Shown in pieces: positions 8,512-16,736 of a stretch of DNA of 38,446 bases; within the stretch, counting starts at the first letter, position 1; the number at the start of each line of letters is the position of its first letter. Under the pieces are notes generated by a model. That model had not been told where the DNA came from and did no database searches. It saw only the letters and a program-made list of their open reading frames with translations. Location of the stretch: positions 1-38,446 of the forward strand of contig CAVEXN010000023.1 of the NCBI GenBank assembly GCA_963620035.1, written 5' to 3'. This DNA is from F23-D06 sp963620035 (GTDB taxonomy: Bacteria; Bacteroidota; Bacteroidia; Bacteroidales; WCHB1-69). A program made the translations under genes and the position numbers.

Positions 8512-9225
8512 TCAGTCAAGCAGGATAGGCTTGATGGCATTGTCAACGAGGCAGTCCCCGATTTTTGTTCTTCTCAGAGCCGAAAGGTGGGCGCCGCTTT
8601 GCAGGGCCGTGCCGAAATCGCGGGCAATGGAGCGGATGTAGGTGCCTTTGGAACAGCGGATACGGAAATCAATTTCGGGGAGGGCAAAGCGCGTGATGTC
8701 AAAACTGTAGATCTCGACGGTCTTTGCGGCAAGCCCGGCATCAATGCCCTCGCGGGCAAGTTCGTAAGCCCTCCGTCCGTCTGCTTTCACGGCCGAGAAG
8801 GCGGGTGGAATTTGCGAGATGACACCTACGAAAGACTGTGCGGCATCTTCTGCCATTGTCTCCGTGATGTGCTTGAATGGATAGGTGGCGTCAACAGGAT
8901 GTTCCAGATCAAAACTGGGTGTTGTTGCCCCTAATGTGAAAGTTCCCGTATATTCTTTCGCTTTCGCTTGTATGGTGTCAATTTGCTTGGTCATCTTTCC
9001 GATGCAGACAATCAGCAGACCTGTCGCCAAGGGGTCTAACGTGCCGGCATGTCCTACTTTCACTTTCCGGCCCGCTTGTTGCTGAACTATTTTGCGCACT
9101 TTCCCGACGATGTCGAAAGAGGAGCAACTGTAGGGCTTGTCGAAAAGCAGCATGTCACAATCCGGGTCCGCATCAAATTCGGGCAGCGAGAAAGAGGCGG
9201 AGTTGATGAACCTTTTCTTTAGCAT
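8512..9225 (-). CDS. truB: tRNA pseudouridine-55 synthase TruB
   Basis: Makes pseudouridine 55 in the T-loop of tRNAs. The 237 residues contain the catalytic motif HAGTLDPLATGLL with Asp64, the KPYSCSSFDIV start of the domain and the CSKGTYIRSIARDFG motif near the C-terminal half. There is no C-terminal PUA domain, as in short TruB forms. The start ATG at 9225 (MLKKRF) overlaps the uppP stop by 7 bases, so the two are coupled. Confidence 0.95.
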   Translation of the reverse strand: MLKKRFINSASFSLPEFDADPDCDMLLFDKPYSCSSFDIVGKVRKIVQQQAGRKVKVGHAGTLDPLATGLLIVCIGKMTKQIDTIQAKAKEYTGTFTLGATTPSFDLEHPVDATYPFKHITETMAEDAAQSFVGVISQIPPAFSAVKADGRRAYELAREGIDAGLAAKTVEIYSFDITRFALPEIDFRIRCSKGTYIRSIARDFGTALQSGAHLSALRRTKIGDCLVDNAIKPILLD

Positions 9226-10013
9226 ATACCGAAGCAGATGGCTATTATGCCGACAATGGCGCAATAGAGTGCAAACCAGGCAAGGTTGGCCTTCTTTACG
9301 AGGTTGATCATGAATTTACAGGCGAGCATACCTGAAAGGTAGGCGGAAAAGAAGCCAAGAATCAACGAGAATGCCGGAATCCCGCTTTGCGAGAAAGAGA
9401 AGCCGCCGCCTAAGAGTTCCAGAAAGGCCTCTCCCAAAATAGGGATGATGACCATCAGGAACGAGAACTGGGCCACTTCTTCTTTTTTGACGCCGGCGAG
9501 CAGCCCCGTGGCGATGGTCGTTCCGGAACGCGAAAGCCCGGGCAGCACGGCCACGGCCTGGGCACAGCCGATGAGCAGGGCTCTGCCGAAAGTGAGCGGC
9601 TTGCTCTCCTTGAACTTGACAAACTTTGTGAGGGTGAGCAACACAGCGGTCACGAGCAGCATACAGCCTACCAACACAAGACCCTCGCCGAAAAGGCTTT
9701 CCACGGCATCCTTGAAGAAAACACCGATAAAGAAAATAGGAATCATAGAGACGAGGATCTTGCAGATGTATTGGGTCTCGTCATTCCATTTGAACTTGAA
9801 ACAGCCCTTGACGAGTCCGGCAATCTCTTTCCACAATACCGTTATGGTGCTCAATACGGTGGCGGCGTGAACCATCACTTCAAAAGTCACGTTCTCGGCC
9901 GCATTTACCCTTAATATCTCTTTCCCGATGATGAGGTGACCGCTGCTGCTTACCGGCAAAAACTCAGTTAGCCCCTGGACTAATCCGAGGATTATCGCTT
10001 CAAACCATTCCAT
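9219..10013 (-). CDS. uppP: Undecaprenyl-diphosphatase UppP (BacA)
   Basis: Inner-membrane phosphatase that converts undecaprenyl diphosphate to the monophosphate, recycling the lipid carrier for peptidoglycan and polysaccharide synthesis. The 264 residues are mostly membrane segments. Both active-site motifs are present: EFLPVSSSGH (17-26) and PGLSRSGTT (158-166, with Arg162). It follows the DUF3098 gene by 27 bases and overlaps truB, within the usual Bacteroidota ftsX-DUF3098-uppP-truB order. Confidence 0.96.
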   Translation of the reverse strand: MEWFEAIILGLVQGLTEFLPVSSSGHLIIGKEILRVNAAENVTFEVMVHAATVLSTITVLWKEIAGLVKGCFKFKWNDETQYICKILVSMIPIFFIGVFFKDAVESLFGEGLVLVGCMLLVTAVLLTLTKFVKFKESKPLTFGRALLIGCAQAVAVLPGLSRSGTTIATGLLAGVKKEEVAQFSFLMVIIPILGEAFLELLGGGFSFSQSGIPAFSLILGFFSAYLSGMLACKFMINLVKKANLAWFALYCAIVGIIAICFGIC

Positions 10014-10040
10014 AATGTGGGATTGTTGAGTGTCTTTTTA

Positions 10041-10322
10041 TTACTTTTGGCGGGGATGCCACATGATGGCCACTATTTCGGTACAGAGACCGAGAAACAG
10101 CAGTACGGGAGCCGTCACGGTGCGGCGTGTGTTGAAAATCTCACCGTCAAAAGTGTTCGGGTCTTCCACGGCACCGCCGCTCAGACAGAGGTAGCCGATG
10201 AACAGAAGAACCGCACCGACAATCATAAGGACGTAGTTTGTCATACGGAAAAGAGGCGCCTTAGGACCGCCTTTTTCAGCGCCGAAAGCGTCCGTATGCT
10301 TGTTTGTTTTGATGATATCCAT
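10041..10322 (-). CDS. DUF3098 family small membrane protein
   Basis: A 93-residue protein with two hydrophobic segments (about 29-48 and 70-87) separated by a polar loop containing ...EDPNTFDGEIFNTRRTVTAP, the recognisable core of DUF3098. Function unknown; the family is found in Bacteroidota and sits between ftsX and uppP, which suggests a role linked to the cell envelope or division (inference from context). The ATG at 10322 is the only sensible start. Confidence 0.88.
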   Translation of the reverse strand: MDIIKTNKHTDAFGAEKGGPKAPLFRMTNYVLMIVGAVLLFIGYLCLSGGAVEDPNTFDGEIFNTRRTVTAPVLLFLGLCTEIVAIMWHPRQK

Positions 10323-10366
10323 ATCGTTTGTTGAAATTTCAGTTGTTTTCTTCTATTGTTTTATAA

Positions 10367-10591
10367 TCAGGCACAGGGAAATCTGTGGATGCCTTGAAGC
10401 CCGGATTGTTTCTGTTCCATTCCCACGGTTGAAATGTTCCGATTTGATTCAAATACATCATACATGCACCCGACAATTCTCTTTGGTGCGAATCCAAAAC
10501 ATCTCCTCGCCATTTCCGTCAGCGACCCGGAATCCGTGCCGTTAACCTTTGCATAATCTTCCGACTTTAATATTTTCCCTTTGTCGCTCAT
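10367..10591 (-). CDS. Possible small hypothetical protein
   Basis: The 297 bases between ftsX and the DUF3098 gene contain a 74-codon frame starting MSDKGKILKSEDY, 28 bases after the ftsX stop. It is collinear with the operon and its first half has a protein-like, charged composition; the second half looks less convincing. No family is recognised. The frame stays open upstream into the ftsX region, so it may simply be a chance frame or a decayed gene. Nothing else is seen in this gap. Confidence 0.3.
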   Translation of the reverse strand: MSDKGKILKSEDYAKVNGTDSGSLTEMARRCFGFAPKRIVGCMYDVFESNRNISTVGMEQKQSGLQGIHRFPCA

Positions 10592-10619
10592 TTTTATAGA
10601 CGTTGTTTTGTCGGTTTTT

Positions 10620-11504
10620 CTATAGGTAAAGTCTTTCGTCGTTGATGCGGATGTATCGTCTGACAGATACCGATGAGGTGACCGTTGTGAAAATGATGCT
10701 GAACACGAGCACGCCGCCCAACATGATTGACACGATGGCCATTTGGGAGAAGTCGATGAATTCAGGCATTGCCCTGTTTCCGAAGAAAAGGAGCGTTCCG
10801 ATGAGCAGGATGGCGATAATGCCGCCCCAGATGCCCTGAACGAAGCCTTTGGAAATGAAAGGTTTGCGGACAAACCGCGGCGTCGCTCCAACCAACAGCA
10901 TACTCTTTATGTTAAAACGTTTGGCATAGATGTTCAATCGTATGTTGTTTGCAATCAGAAGCATAGAGATGAAGATGAAAACGGCGCACACGCCGAGGAT
11001 GATCCATTGGATTTTGTGGAAATTGTTGCTTACAGACTTGACGATGAAGTCCGGGTAGTCCACATCTTGCACGATTTCGTTTTTCTTAAGATCGTGCGAG
11101 ATTTTGGCAAGTGAGTCGGTGTTGGCGTAGGCCGGCGCCACATTGATGATGATGGAGGCGTTCAGCGGGTTCGGGATGATGTCTGTGTAGTTGCTTCCAA
11201 TGATTTTCTTTGCGTTTTCGGTGTTTTCAGTCCGCGACGACACATGCGATGCTGCAATGTAGGGCTTCAGTTTGAGGGTCTGCTCCATTGCAATGATGTC
11301 CGCCTCTTTGACGTGAGAATAGAACAACACTTCCATTTCTATTTTGCGGGAGAGGTTGTTCAGATATTGAGAAGAAAAGAACGCAAAGAACCCCAACGTT
11401 CCGATGAAGAACATAGACAAGGCTATGCTGAACACAGAACCCAGCGCCGACAGCCGGAGCCGTGCTTTCGTGATTTTGTCAAGGGTGTCCGGATAAGTTG
11501 CCAT
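10620..11504 (-). CDS. ftsX: Cell division protein FtsX
   Basis: Permease-like subunit of FtsEX, which transmits ATP hydrolysis to periplasmic peptidoglycan hydrolases during division. The 294-residue protein has the FtsX layout: N-terminal membrane segment (about 22-44), a periplasmic loop of about 120 residues, then three further segments, with the FtsX-typical ...FNIKSMLLVGATPRFVRKPF stretch. I chose the ATG at 11504 (MATYPDTL) because the only upstream in-frame start is a TTG inside the promoter -7 box. ftsE is not adjacent, which is usual in this phylum. Confidence 0.92.
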   Translation of the reverse strand: MATYPDTLDKITKARLRLSALGSVFSIALSMFFIGTLGFFAFFSSQYLNNLSRKIEMEVLFYSHVKEADIIAMEQTLKLKPYIAASHVSSRTENTENAKKIIGSNYTDIIPNPLNASIIINVAPAYANTDSLAKISHDLKKNEIVQDVDYPDFIVKSVSNNFHKIQWIILGVCAVFIFISMLLIANNIRLNIYAKRFNIKSMLLVGATPRFVRKPFISKGFVQGIWGGIIAILLIGTLLFFGNRAMPEFIDFSQMAIVSIMLGGVLVFSIIFTTVTSSVSVRRYIRINDERLYL

Positions 11505-11521
11505 CTTGTTTTTTTTAGCGT

Positions 11522-11530
11522 GCAAAAGTA
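11522..11530 (-). promoter_or_regulatory. Putative -7 box for ftsX
   Basis: Minus-strand TACTTTTGC, 17 bases upstream of the ftsX ATG, implying a very short leader. It is 10 bases from the oppositely facing box at 11541-11549. Confidence 0.6.
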
Positions 11531-11540
11531 CAAAAAATAT

Positions 11541-11549
11541 TATTTTTGC
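11541..11549 (+). promoter_or_regulatory. Putative -7 box for the ABC exporter gene
   Basis: TATTTTTGC, 14 bases before the ATG at 11564, so the leader would be only a few to about ten bases long. Confidence 0.6.
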
Positions 11550-11563
11550 GGCTTGTTTCGGGT

Positions 11564-13396
11564 ATGGTTATACTAAAAAGATTGTTGGGTTATCTTCGGG
11601 GCTATAAAGCGAACGTCGCGGCGGTGGTTTTCGTCAATTTGCTGTATGCTGTTTTCTCCGTTTTTACGCTCACGATGGTGGTCCCGTTCTTGTCAGTGCT
11701 CTTCCAACAGGTAGAAACCGTGTCCGTAAAGCCAGATTTTTCGTTCACTTCGCACTATGTCATAGACTTGTTCTATTATTATATGGGGCTGGTCATAGCC
11801 CGGCACGGACAGACGGCGGCGTTGTTTTACATTGCCGGCACGATGGTGGTGCTGTCGTTCTTGTCGAACCTGTGCCGCTATCTGGGAATGTTCTGTCTGG
11901 CGCCGGTCCGTACCGGAATACTCCGCGATGTCCGCACCGATTTGTACCGCCGCATCCTGATTTTGCCCCTCTCTTTTTATTCTCGGCAGCGTAAAGGCGA
12001 CATTATGAGCCGTATGGGTGCCGACGTGCAGGAGGTGGAGTGGTCGGTGGTGTCGTCGCTGATGGCACTGTGCCGCGACCCGTTTCTGATTGTCGTGTTC
12101 GTGGGCACTCTCTTTGCCGTCAATGTCCCGTTGACGCTGATCGCCATGGTGGTGCTGCCGCTGCTGGGTTATCTGCTGGCGGTCATCGGCCGCAACATCA
12201 AACGATATTCGCTCCAGTCGCAGCAACTGCTCGGACGGATGAGTTCCCTTTTTGAGGAGACCATAGGCGGTCTTCGCGTCATCAAGGGCTACAATGCAGA
12301 GAAAGATGCCGCCGAGAAGTTCCGCCGCGAAAATGGCCTTTTCTATGTGAATAATACCAAGATCTTCAGGATCAACGAACTCGGCTCTCCGCTTATAGAA
12401 TTTCTCTGTATCCTCGCCCTTCTTTTCATCTCGCTGTTCGCTTTGGTGTGTCTGCCGGCTTCCGCAGCTGTGAAAGGTACTTCGTTTATGCTTTTTTTTG
12501 TGGTTTTTGCCCGGGTGATACCGTCCGCAAAGTCGTTGGTTTCCACTTATTACACGTTACAAAAAGGGTTGGCCGCTGCCTCGCGCATTTACGAGGTTAT
12601 TGATGCGGAGGAAAAAATCACGCAGTGCGAAAACCCACTTCACATTCATGAACTGCTTGATAGCATAGAGTACAGAGACGTCTCGTTTTCATACAACGAC
12701 GGGGACGGCGAAAAAAACAAGGTTCTTCATAAGGTTAACCTTACGGTGAAACGCGGTGCGACTGTTGCGCTGGTGGGCCCGTCTGGCAGCGGAAAGTCCA
12801 CCATTATGGACCTGATGCCCCGTTTTATCGATGTGTGTAGTGGCGAACTGTTGGTTGACGGCATCCCTAACGTCCGCTATGACATTGCTGACTTGAGATC
12901 GCTGTTTGGTATTGTCAATCAGGATGTTGTGCTTTTTAACGATACGGTGTTCAACAACATTGTGTTCGGTCGCAAGGGGGTTACAAAGGAGCAGGTGGTG
13001 GAGGCCGCCAAGATTGCGCAGGCCCACCAGTTTATTATGGAGATGGAAAATGGCTATGACTCGGTTGTCGGCGATGGGGGTGTCTGTCTTTCAGGCGGTC
13101 AGCGGCAGCGGCTCAGCATTGCCCGTGCCGTTTTGGGGAATCCGCAAGTGCTGCTCCTCGACGAGGCTACCTCCGCACTCGACAATGAGTCAGAATACCT
13201 GTTCCAGAAAGCCCTCGGACAACTCTCCGGCACGGTTACTACTGTCATTGTGGCACACCGGCTAAGCACTGTCAGCATCGCCGACACCATCTATTTCTTG
13301 TCTGACGGACACATTGCCGAAAGCGGCACACACGAGGAACTGATGTCACGCAAAGGCGCCTATTTCAAGTTCTATTCCGCCCAACAGTCTTCATAG
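11564..13396 (+). CDS. ABC exporter, MsbA/lipid-exporter-like half transporter
   Basis: A 610-residue fusion of a six-helix exporter membrane domain (about 1-330) and an ATPase domain (about 370-605), working as a homodimer in the inner membrane. Walker A is GPSGSGKST (405-413), followed by a Q-loop (FGIVNQDVVLF), signature LSGGQRQR, Walker B VLLLDEATSALD and the H-loop VIVAHRLS. Architecture and length match MsbA-type flippases of lipid A or other lipids, but the cargo cannot be proved. I used the ATG at 11564 (MVILKRLLGYL). It appears monocistronic: ddl begins 100 bases later behind its own promoter. Confidence 0.9.
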   Translation: MVILKRLLGYLRGYKANVAAVVFVNLLYAVFSVFTLTMVVPFLSVLFQQVETVSVKPDFSFTSHYVIDLFYYYMGLVIARHGQTAALFYIAGTMVVLSFLSNLCRYLGMFCLAPVRTGILRDVRTDLYRRILILPLSFYSRQRKGDIMSRMGADVQEVEWSVVSSLMALCRDPFLIVVFVGTLFAVNVPLTLIAMVVLPLLGYLLAVIGRNIKRYSLQSQQLLGRMSSLFEETIGGLRVIKGYNAEKDAAEKFRRENGLFYVNNTKIFRINELGSPLIEFLCILALLFISLFALVCLPASAAVKGTSFMLFFVVFARVIPSAKSLVSTYYTLQKGLAAASRIYEVIDAEEKITQCENPLHIHELLDSIEYRDVSFSYNDGDGEKNKVLHKVNLTVKRGATVALVGPSGSGKSTIMDLMPRFIDVCSGELLVDGIPNVRYDIADLRSLFGIVNQDVVLFNDTVFNNIVFGRKGVTKEQVVEAAKIAQAHQFIMEMENGYDSVVGDGGVCLSGGQRQRLSIARAVLGNPQVLLLDEATSALDNESEYLFQKALGQLSGTVTTVIVAHRLSTVSIADTIYFLSDGHIAESGTHEELMSRKGAYFKFYSAQQSS

Positions 13397-13462
13397 CCGT
13401 TATACACAAAAGACTGTTTAAAAAACGGTTGCGCCAATCTTGACCTATCTGTCACGAATCAC

Positions 13463-13471
13463 TATTTTTGC
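13463..13471 (+). promoter_or_regulatory. Putative -7 box for the ddl peptidoglycan operon
   Basis: TATTTTTGC, 24 bases upstream of the ddl ATG. No comparable box is seen in the small gaps from ddl to 19428, so it probably serves the whole five-gene run. Confidence 0.6.
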
Positions 13472-13495
13472 GCCGAAACTTGTATTTTTTAAATA

Positions 13496-14506
13496 ATGTA
13501 TAATATTGCTGTGATTGCCGGAGGAAATTCCGGAGAATATGAAGTCTCGCTGAAAACGGCAGACAATATATTCAACAGGCTTGACAGGAGCATATTCAAT
13601 CCATACCTCATCAATTTCAAGGATACCGCATGGACCTATACCGATGAATCCGGAAATCGCCATGACATAGACAGGAACGATTTTTCGCTGCTGTTGGACG
13701 GTCAAAAGGTCACGTTTGACTTGGCTTTCATCGCTATTCATGGCACACCGGGCGAGAACGGAATGCTTCAGGGTTATTTCGAGATGATTCATCTGCCCTA
13801 TACGGGTTGCGGAGTCTGCAGTTCGGCAATGACGTTCAACAAATTCTATTGCTGCCTATCGGTGGCGGCATTGGGCGTACCTGTGGCCCCGTCGGTGCAT
13901 CTGCACCACAACGACAAAGTTGATTATGAGCAGATAGCCACGGTGTGCGGCTATCCATGCTTTGTAAAGCCCTGCAACTCAGGTTCAAGCGTTGGCGTGT
14001 CCAAAGTTCATAGCCGCGATGAACTTGACCGGGCAATCGTCGAGGCGTTCCGGTATGACGACCAACTGCTGATAGAGCAATTTGTCAAGGGCAAGGAACT
14101 CACTTGCGGCGTCACCTCCGTTTACGGGGACGTACGCACACTTGCGGTTACTGAAGTGGTGGCCTCTAACGAATTTTATGACTATAATGCCAAATATACA
14201 GACTGCGGACACCGGCTGATTACACCTGCAGTCCTGAACGAAGAGGAGACCCGCAAAGTGTCGCAGTATTCAGAGACCATATTCCGTGGGCTCGACTGCC
14301 GCGGCGTGGTGCGCGTTGACTTTATCCTTTCAGAAACAGACGGAAAACCCTATTTTCTGGAGGTCAATACGATTCCTGGGCAGACGGTCATGAGCATCGT
14401 GCCCGGACAAGTGACTTATAACGGCCTTGACTTGAAAGATTTTTACACAAAGATGATATTTGAGGCACTGACAGAGAAGAAAGGGTCCGAAAACGGATAT
14501 AAATGA
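13496..14506 (+). CDS. ddl: D-alanine--D-alanine ligase
   Basis: ATP-grasp ligase that makes D-Ala-D-Ala for peptidoglycan precursors in the cytoplasm. The 336 residues show the N-terminal GGNSGEYEVS loop, HGTPGENGMLQG, the ATP-grasp segment CFVKPCNSGSSVGVSKV, the omega-loop region FYDYNAKY and the metal-binding RVDFI...FLEVNTIPGQT. FYDYNAKY resembles the D-Ala-D-Ala type rather than the D-lactate type (inference). Its TGA overlaps the ATG of the next gene (ATGA, 14503-14506). In many Bacteroidales ddl sits near rluD and a PASTA gene; here the PASTA gene is about 9 kb away. Confidence 0.95.
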   Translation: MYNIAVIAGGNSGEYEVSLKTADNIFNRLDRSIFNPYLINFKDTAWTYTDESGNRHDIDRNDFSLLLDGQKVTFDLAFIAIHGTPGENGMLQGYFEMIHLPYTGCGVCSSAMTFNKFYCCLSVAALGVPVAPSVHLHHNDKVDYEQIATVCGYPCFVKPCNSGSSVGVSKVHSRDELDRAIVEAFRYDDQLLIEQFVKGKELTCGVTSVYGDVRTLAVTEVVASNEFYDYNAKYTDCGHRLITPAVLNEEETRKVSQYSETIFRGLDCRGVVRVDFILSETDGKPYFLEVNTIPGQTVMSIVPGQVTYNGLDLKDFYTKMIFEALTEKKGSENGYK

Positions 14507-15615
14507 GCAATCTGCAAAAACTTTTCAGCACAATGGGCATTATGAGTTGTAGGATGAAGCAGTCATTTCTGAAAGTTCTCCTGTTGTTGGCGCTGCCTGC
14601 TTTGGGATTTGTCCCGACAGTTGTTGCGCAGTACAATGAACAGGACATCGTGAACTATATCGAGCAGTACCAGTCGGTGGCTATCCGGAAGATGCGCGAA
14701 TATAAAATCCCGGCAAGCATCACTATTGCGCAGGGCATCTTCGAAAGCGCCTGCGGTAAAAGCCGCCTCGCCGTTGATGGGAACAATCATTTCGGCATAA
14801 AATGCCACAACGACTGGACCGGCGACACGATTTTGATTGACGACGATGAACTGCAGGAGTGCTTCCGCAAATACAACAGTGTGGACGACTCTTATACGGA
14901 CCATTCCCTTTTTCTGACGGGGCGGAAGCGCTACGCCAACCTGTTCACGCTCGATATTATGGACTATGCGGCATGGGCACGCACACTGAAAGCGGACGGA
15001 TACGCCACCAACCCGCAATATGCCGACCGCCTGATCAGCCTGATTGAGCGATTCCGTATCGCCCGACTTGACACGATGGCACAGATGCAAGAATGTGAAC
15101 CCGTGGCAGACCGCACTTCGACACGGCCTCCGGTGGAGTATGTGAAAAGAACAGGACAGGCTAACAAGAACAAAAACGACAACGAACAATTGACGGCCGA
15201 AGAGAGACCGGCCGTCGCCGGCGCCTGGAAAGTGTTCACGTCTGACGGTTATTACCCTAAAGGCGAAAGCCCGTTCACATTCCGCAAGGTTTTCGAGAAC
15301 AACCACGTCTTCTTTGTGGTGGCCGAAGAGAATGACACTTACGAGACCATAGCCCGCGACGTACAAGTCGCCCCGGCCAGCCTCCGCCGATTCAACGATG
15401 CCGGCAAGAACAGTCAGCCGGTATTGAGGGAAATCATCTATATCGAAGCCAAGGCCAAACACAATGCTGCCAAAACACATACTGTTGAAAAAGGGGAAAC
15501 ACTGCGTTATATTGCCCAACGCTATGCTGTGCAACTGAATTGTCTTTATAAATACAATAATTTGAATGATAATTCGATTATTCAGCCAGGAGATCAGATA
15601 CTGTTAAAACGATAA
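14503..15615 (+). CDS. Secreted N-acetylglucosaminidase (GH73-type) with LysM repeats
   Basis: Predicted periplasmic peptidoglycan hydrolase. The 370-residue protein has a signal segment (about 19-43, ending VVAQ), a glucosaminidase domain (about 48-190) and, after a polar linker, two LysM-like modules (about 270-315 and 324-370) that bind glycan. The catalytic Glu is present: AQGIFESACGKS, Glu81 (codon 14743-14745), followed by NNHFGIKCH. The ATGA overlap with ddl supports the ATG at 14503, but a later ATG (MKQSFLK, 14554) would give a more usual signal peptide. It is followed after 6 bases by a paralogue. Confidence 0.9.
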   Translation: MSNLQKLFSTMGIMSCRMKQSFLKVLLLLALPALGFVPTVVAQYNEQDIVNYIEQYQSVAIRKMREYKIPASITIAQGIFESACGKSRLAVDGNNHFGIKCHNDWTGDTILIDDDELQECFRKYNSVDDSYTDHSLFLTGRKRYANLFTLDIMDYAAWARTLKADGYATNPQYADRLISLIERFRIARLDTMAQMQECEPVADRTSTRPPVEYVKRTGQANKNKNDNEQLTAEERPAVAGAWKVFTSDGYYPKGESPFTFRKVFENNHVFFVVAEENDTYETIARDVQVAPASLRRFNDAGKNSQPVLREIIYIEAKAKHNAAKTHTVEKGETLRYIAQRYAVQLNCLYKYNNLNDNSIIQPGDQILLKR

Positions 15616-15621
15616 AACAAA

Positions 15622-16713
15622 ATGATTATGAAACGAGTAGTTATGATTTCAGGAATGCTGCTGCTTGTCGTTGCTGGCATGTCCCAGCCCGTGACGGAAA
15701 ATATGGTGCGCGAGTACGTCAATGAATACAGCGGCTTGGCCGTCCGGGAAATGAAACTGTACAAGGTGCCGGCCAGTATTACGCTGGCCCAGGCCATCTA
15801 TGCTTCCAAAGCCGGCACCAACAAGGTTTCCAAAGAAGCCAATAACCATTTCGGCATCATGTGTCATACGAAAGAGTGGACTGGCGATACCTATTATGAG
15901 ACCGAAAACAGAAGCCGCAACTATTGCTATCGAAAATATGCGGATGTGCAGGCTTCATACCGAGACCACTCCCTCTTTTTAGCTGAAAGACCGCATTACG
16001 CCACCCTCTTTGACCTTAATGCAGAAGATTACCGAGGTTGGGCAAAAGGATTGAAAGCCGCAGGCTATTCAGGCAACGCACGCTATGCCGATACGCTCAT
16101 CACACTCATTGAACAATACCGCCTTTACGATTACGACCGCTTACAAGACCCTGCCAAGAGGGAAACAATACAATCGGTAGGGAAAGATGATGAAAAAAAG
16201 GAAGAAAATAAAACCGAGGACGAGAAAGAAGAACCGCAGGTGCCTGAAAAGGTGAAAGCCGCTGACAACAAGCCGGCCGCATCCTCTGTCCGTAATGATG
16301 TCAGCCGATACCCTGTCAACATATTCATTCTTGACCCGCAAGACGTTCCATATAAACAGGCCTATCATCCGGCAACCAAACGGCCGGTTTACGAAAACAA
16401 CAAGACTAAATTCCTGATTGCACGTCAAGGGGATACATACGCCGGCATAGCCGAGACTTTGCAGTTGTCGGAGAAGAACCTGAGACAGTATAACGATATC
16501 TATGACGACTCTGAACCGGTGGAGGGCGAAGTGGTTTATGTGGAGATGAAAGGAACAAAGTCGCCAGTTGACTATCACGTTTTGACGGATAAGGACACTT
16601 ATCGCTATATAGCGCAGAAATATGGCGTTCAATTGAAGATTATTGTCAAGCGAAACAGCGGGTCGATAAAGAATTATCAGGAGGGTGACAGAATCTGCAT
16701 AGGCTGCAGATAG
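15622..16713 (+). CDS. Glucosaminidase-like LysM protein lacking the catalytic Glu
   Basis: A tandem paralogue of the preceding gene with the same layout: signal peptide (1-21), glucosaminidase fold (about 25-170), a highly charged Lys/Glu linker (about 180-220) and two LysM-like modules (about 265-310 and 318-363). The shared motif reads AQAIYASKAGTN here, so the catalytic Glu of the neighbour is replaced by Ala61 (codon GCT, 15802-15804), and the Ser after the Gly is lost too; the later NNHFGIMCH is kept. I infer a non-catalytic glycan-binding or regulatory protein. The frame is intact, so it is not a pseudogene. Starts at 15622 and 15628 (MKRVVM) are both possible. Confidence 0.88.
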   Translation: MIMKRVVMISGMLLLVVAGMSQPVTENMVREYVNEYSGLAVREMKLYKVPASITLAQAIYASKAGTNKVSKEANNHFGIMCHTKEWTGDTYYETENRSRNYCYRKYADVQASYRDHSLFLAERPHYATLFDLNAEDYRGWAKGLKAAGYSGNARYADTLITLIEQYRLYDYDRLQDPAKRETIQSVGKDDEKKEENKTEDEKEEPQVPEKVKAADNKPAASSVRNDVSRYPVNIFILDPQDVPYKQAYHPATKRPVYENNKTKFLIARQGDTYAGIAETLQLSEKNLRQYNDIYDDSEPVEGEVVYVEMKGTKSPVDYHVLTDKDTYRYIAQKYGVQLKIIVKRNSGSIKNYQEGDRICIGCR

Positions 16714-16736
16714 ACACCAAAGCATAGAACGGAAGA

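Noticed and set aside
14563..15534. 323-codon open frame opposite the first glucosaminidase gene
   Set aside because: Antisense shadow; the plus-strand frame has signal peptide, catalytic motif and LysM modules.
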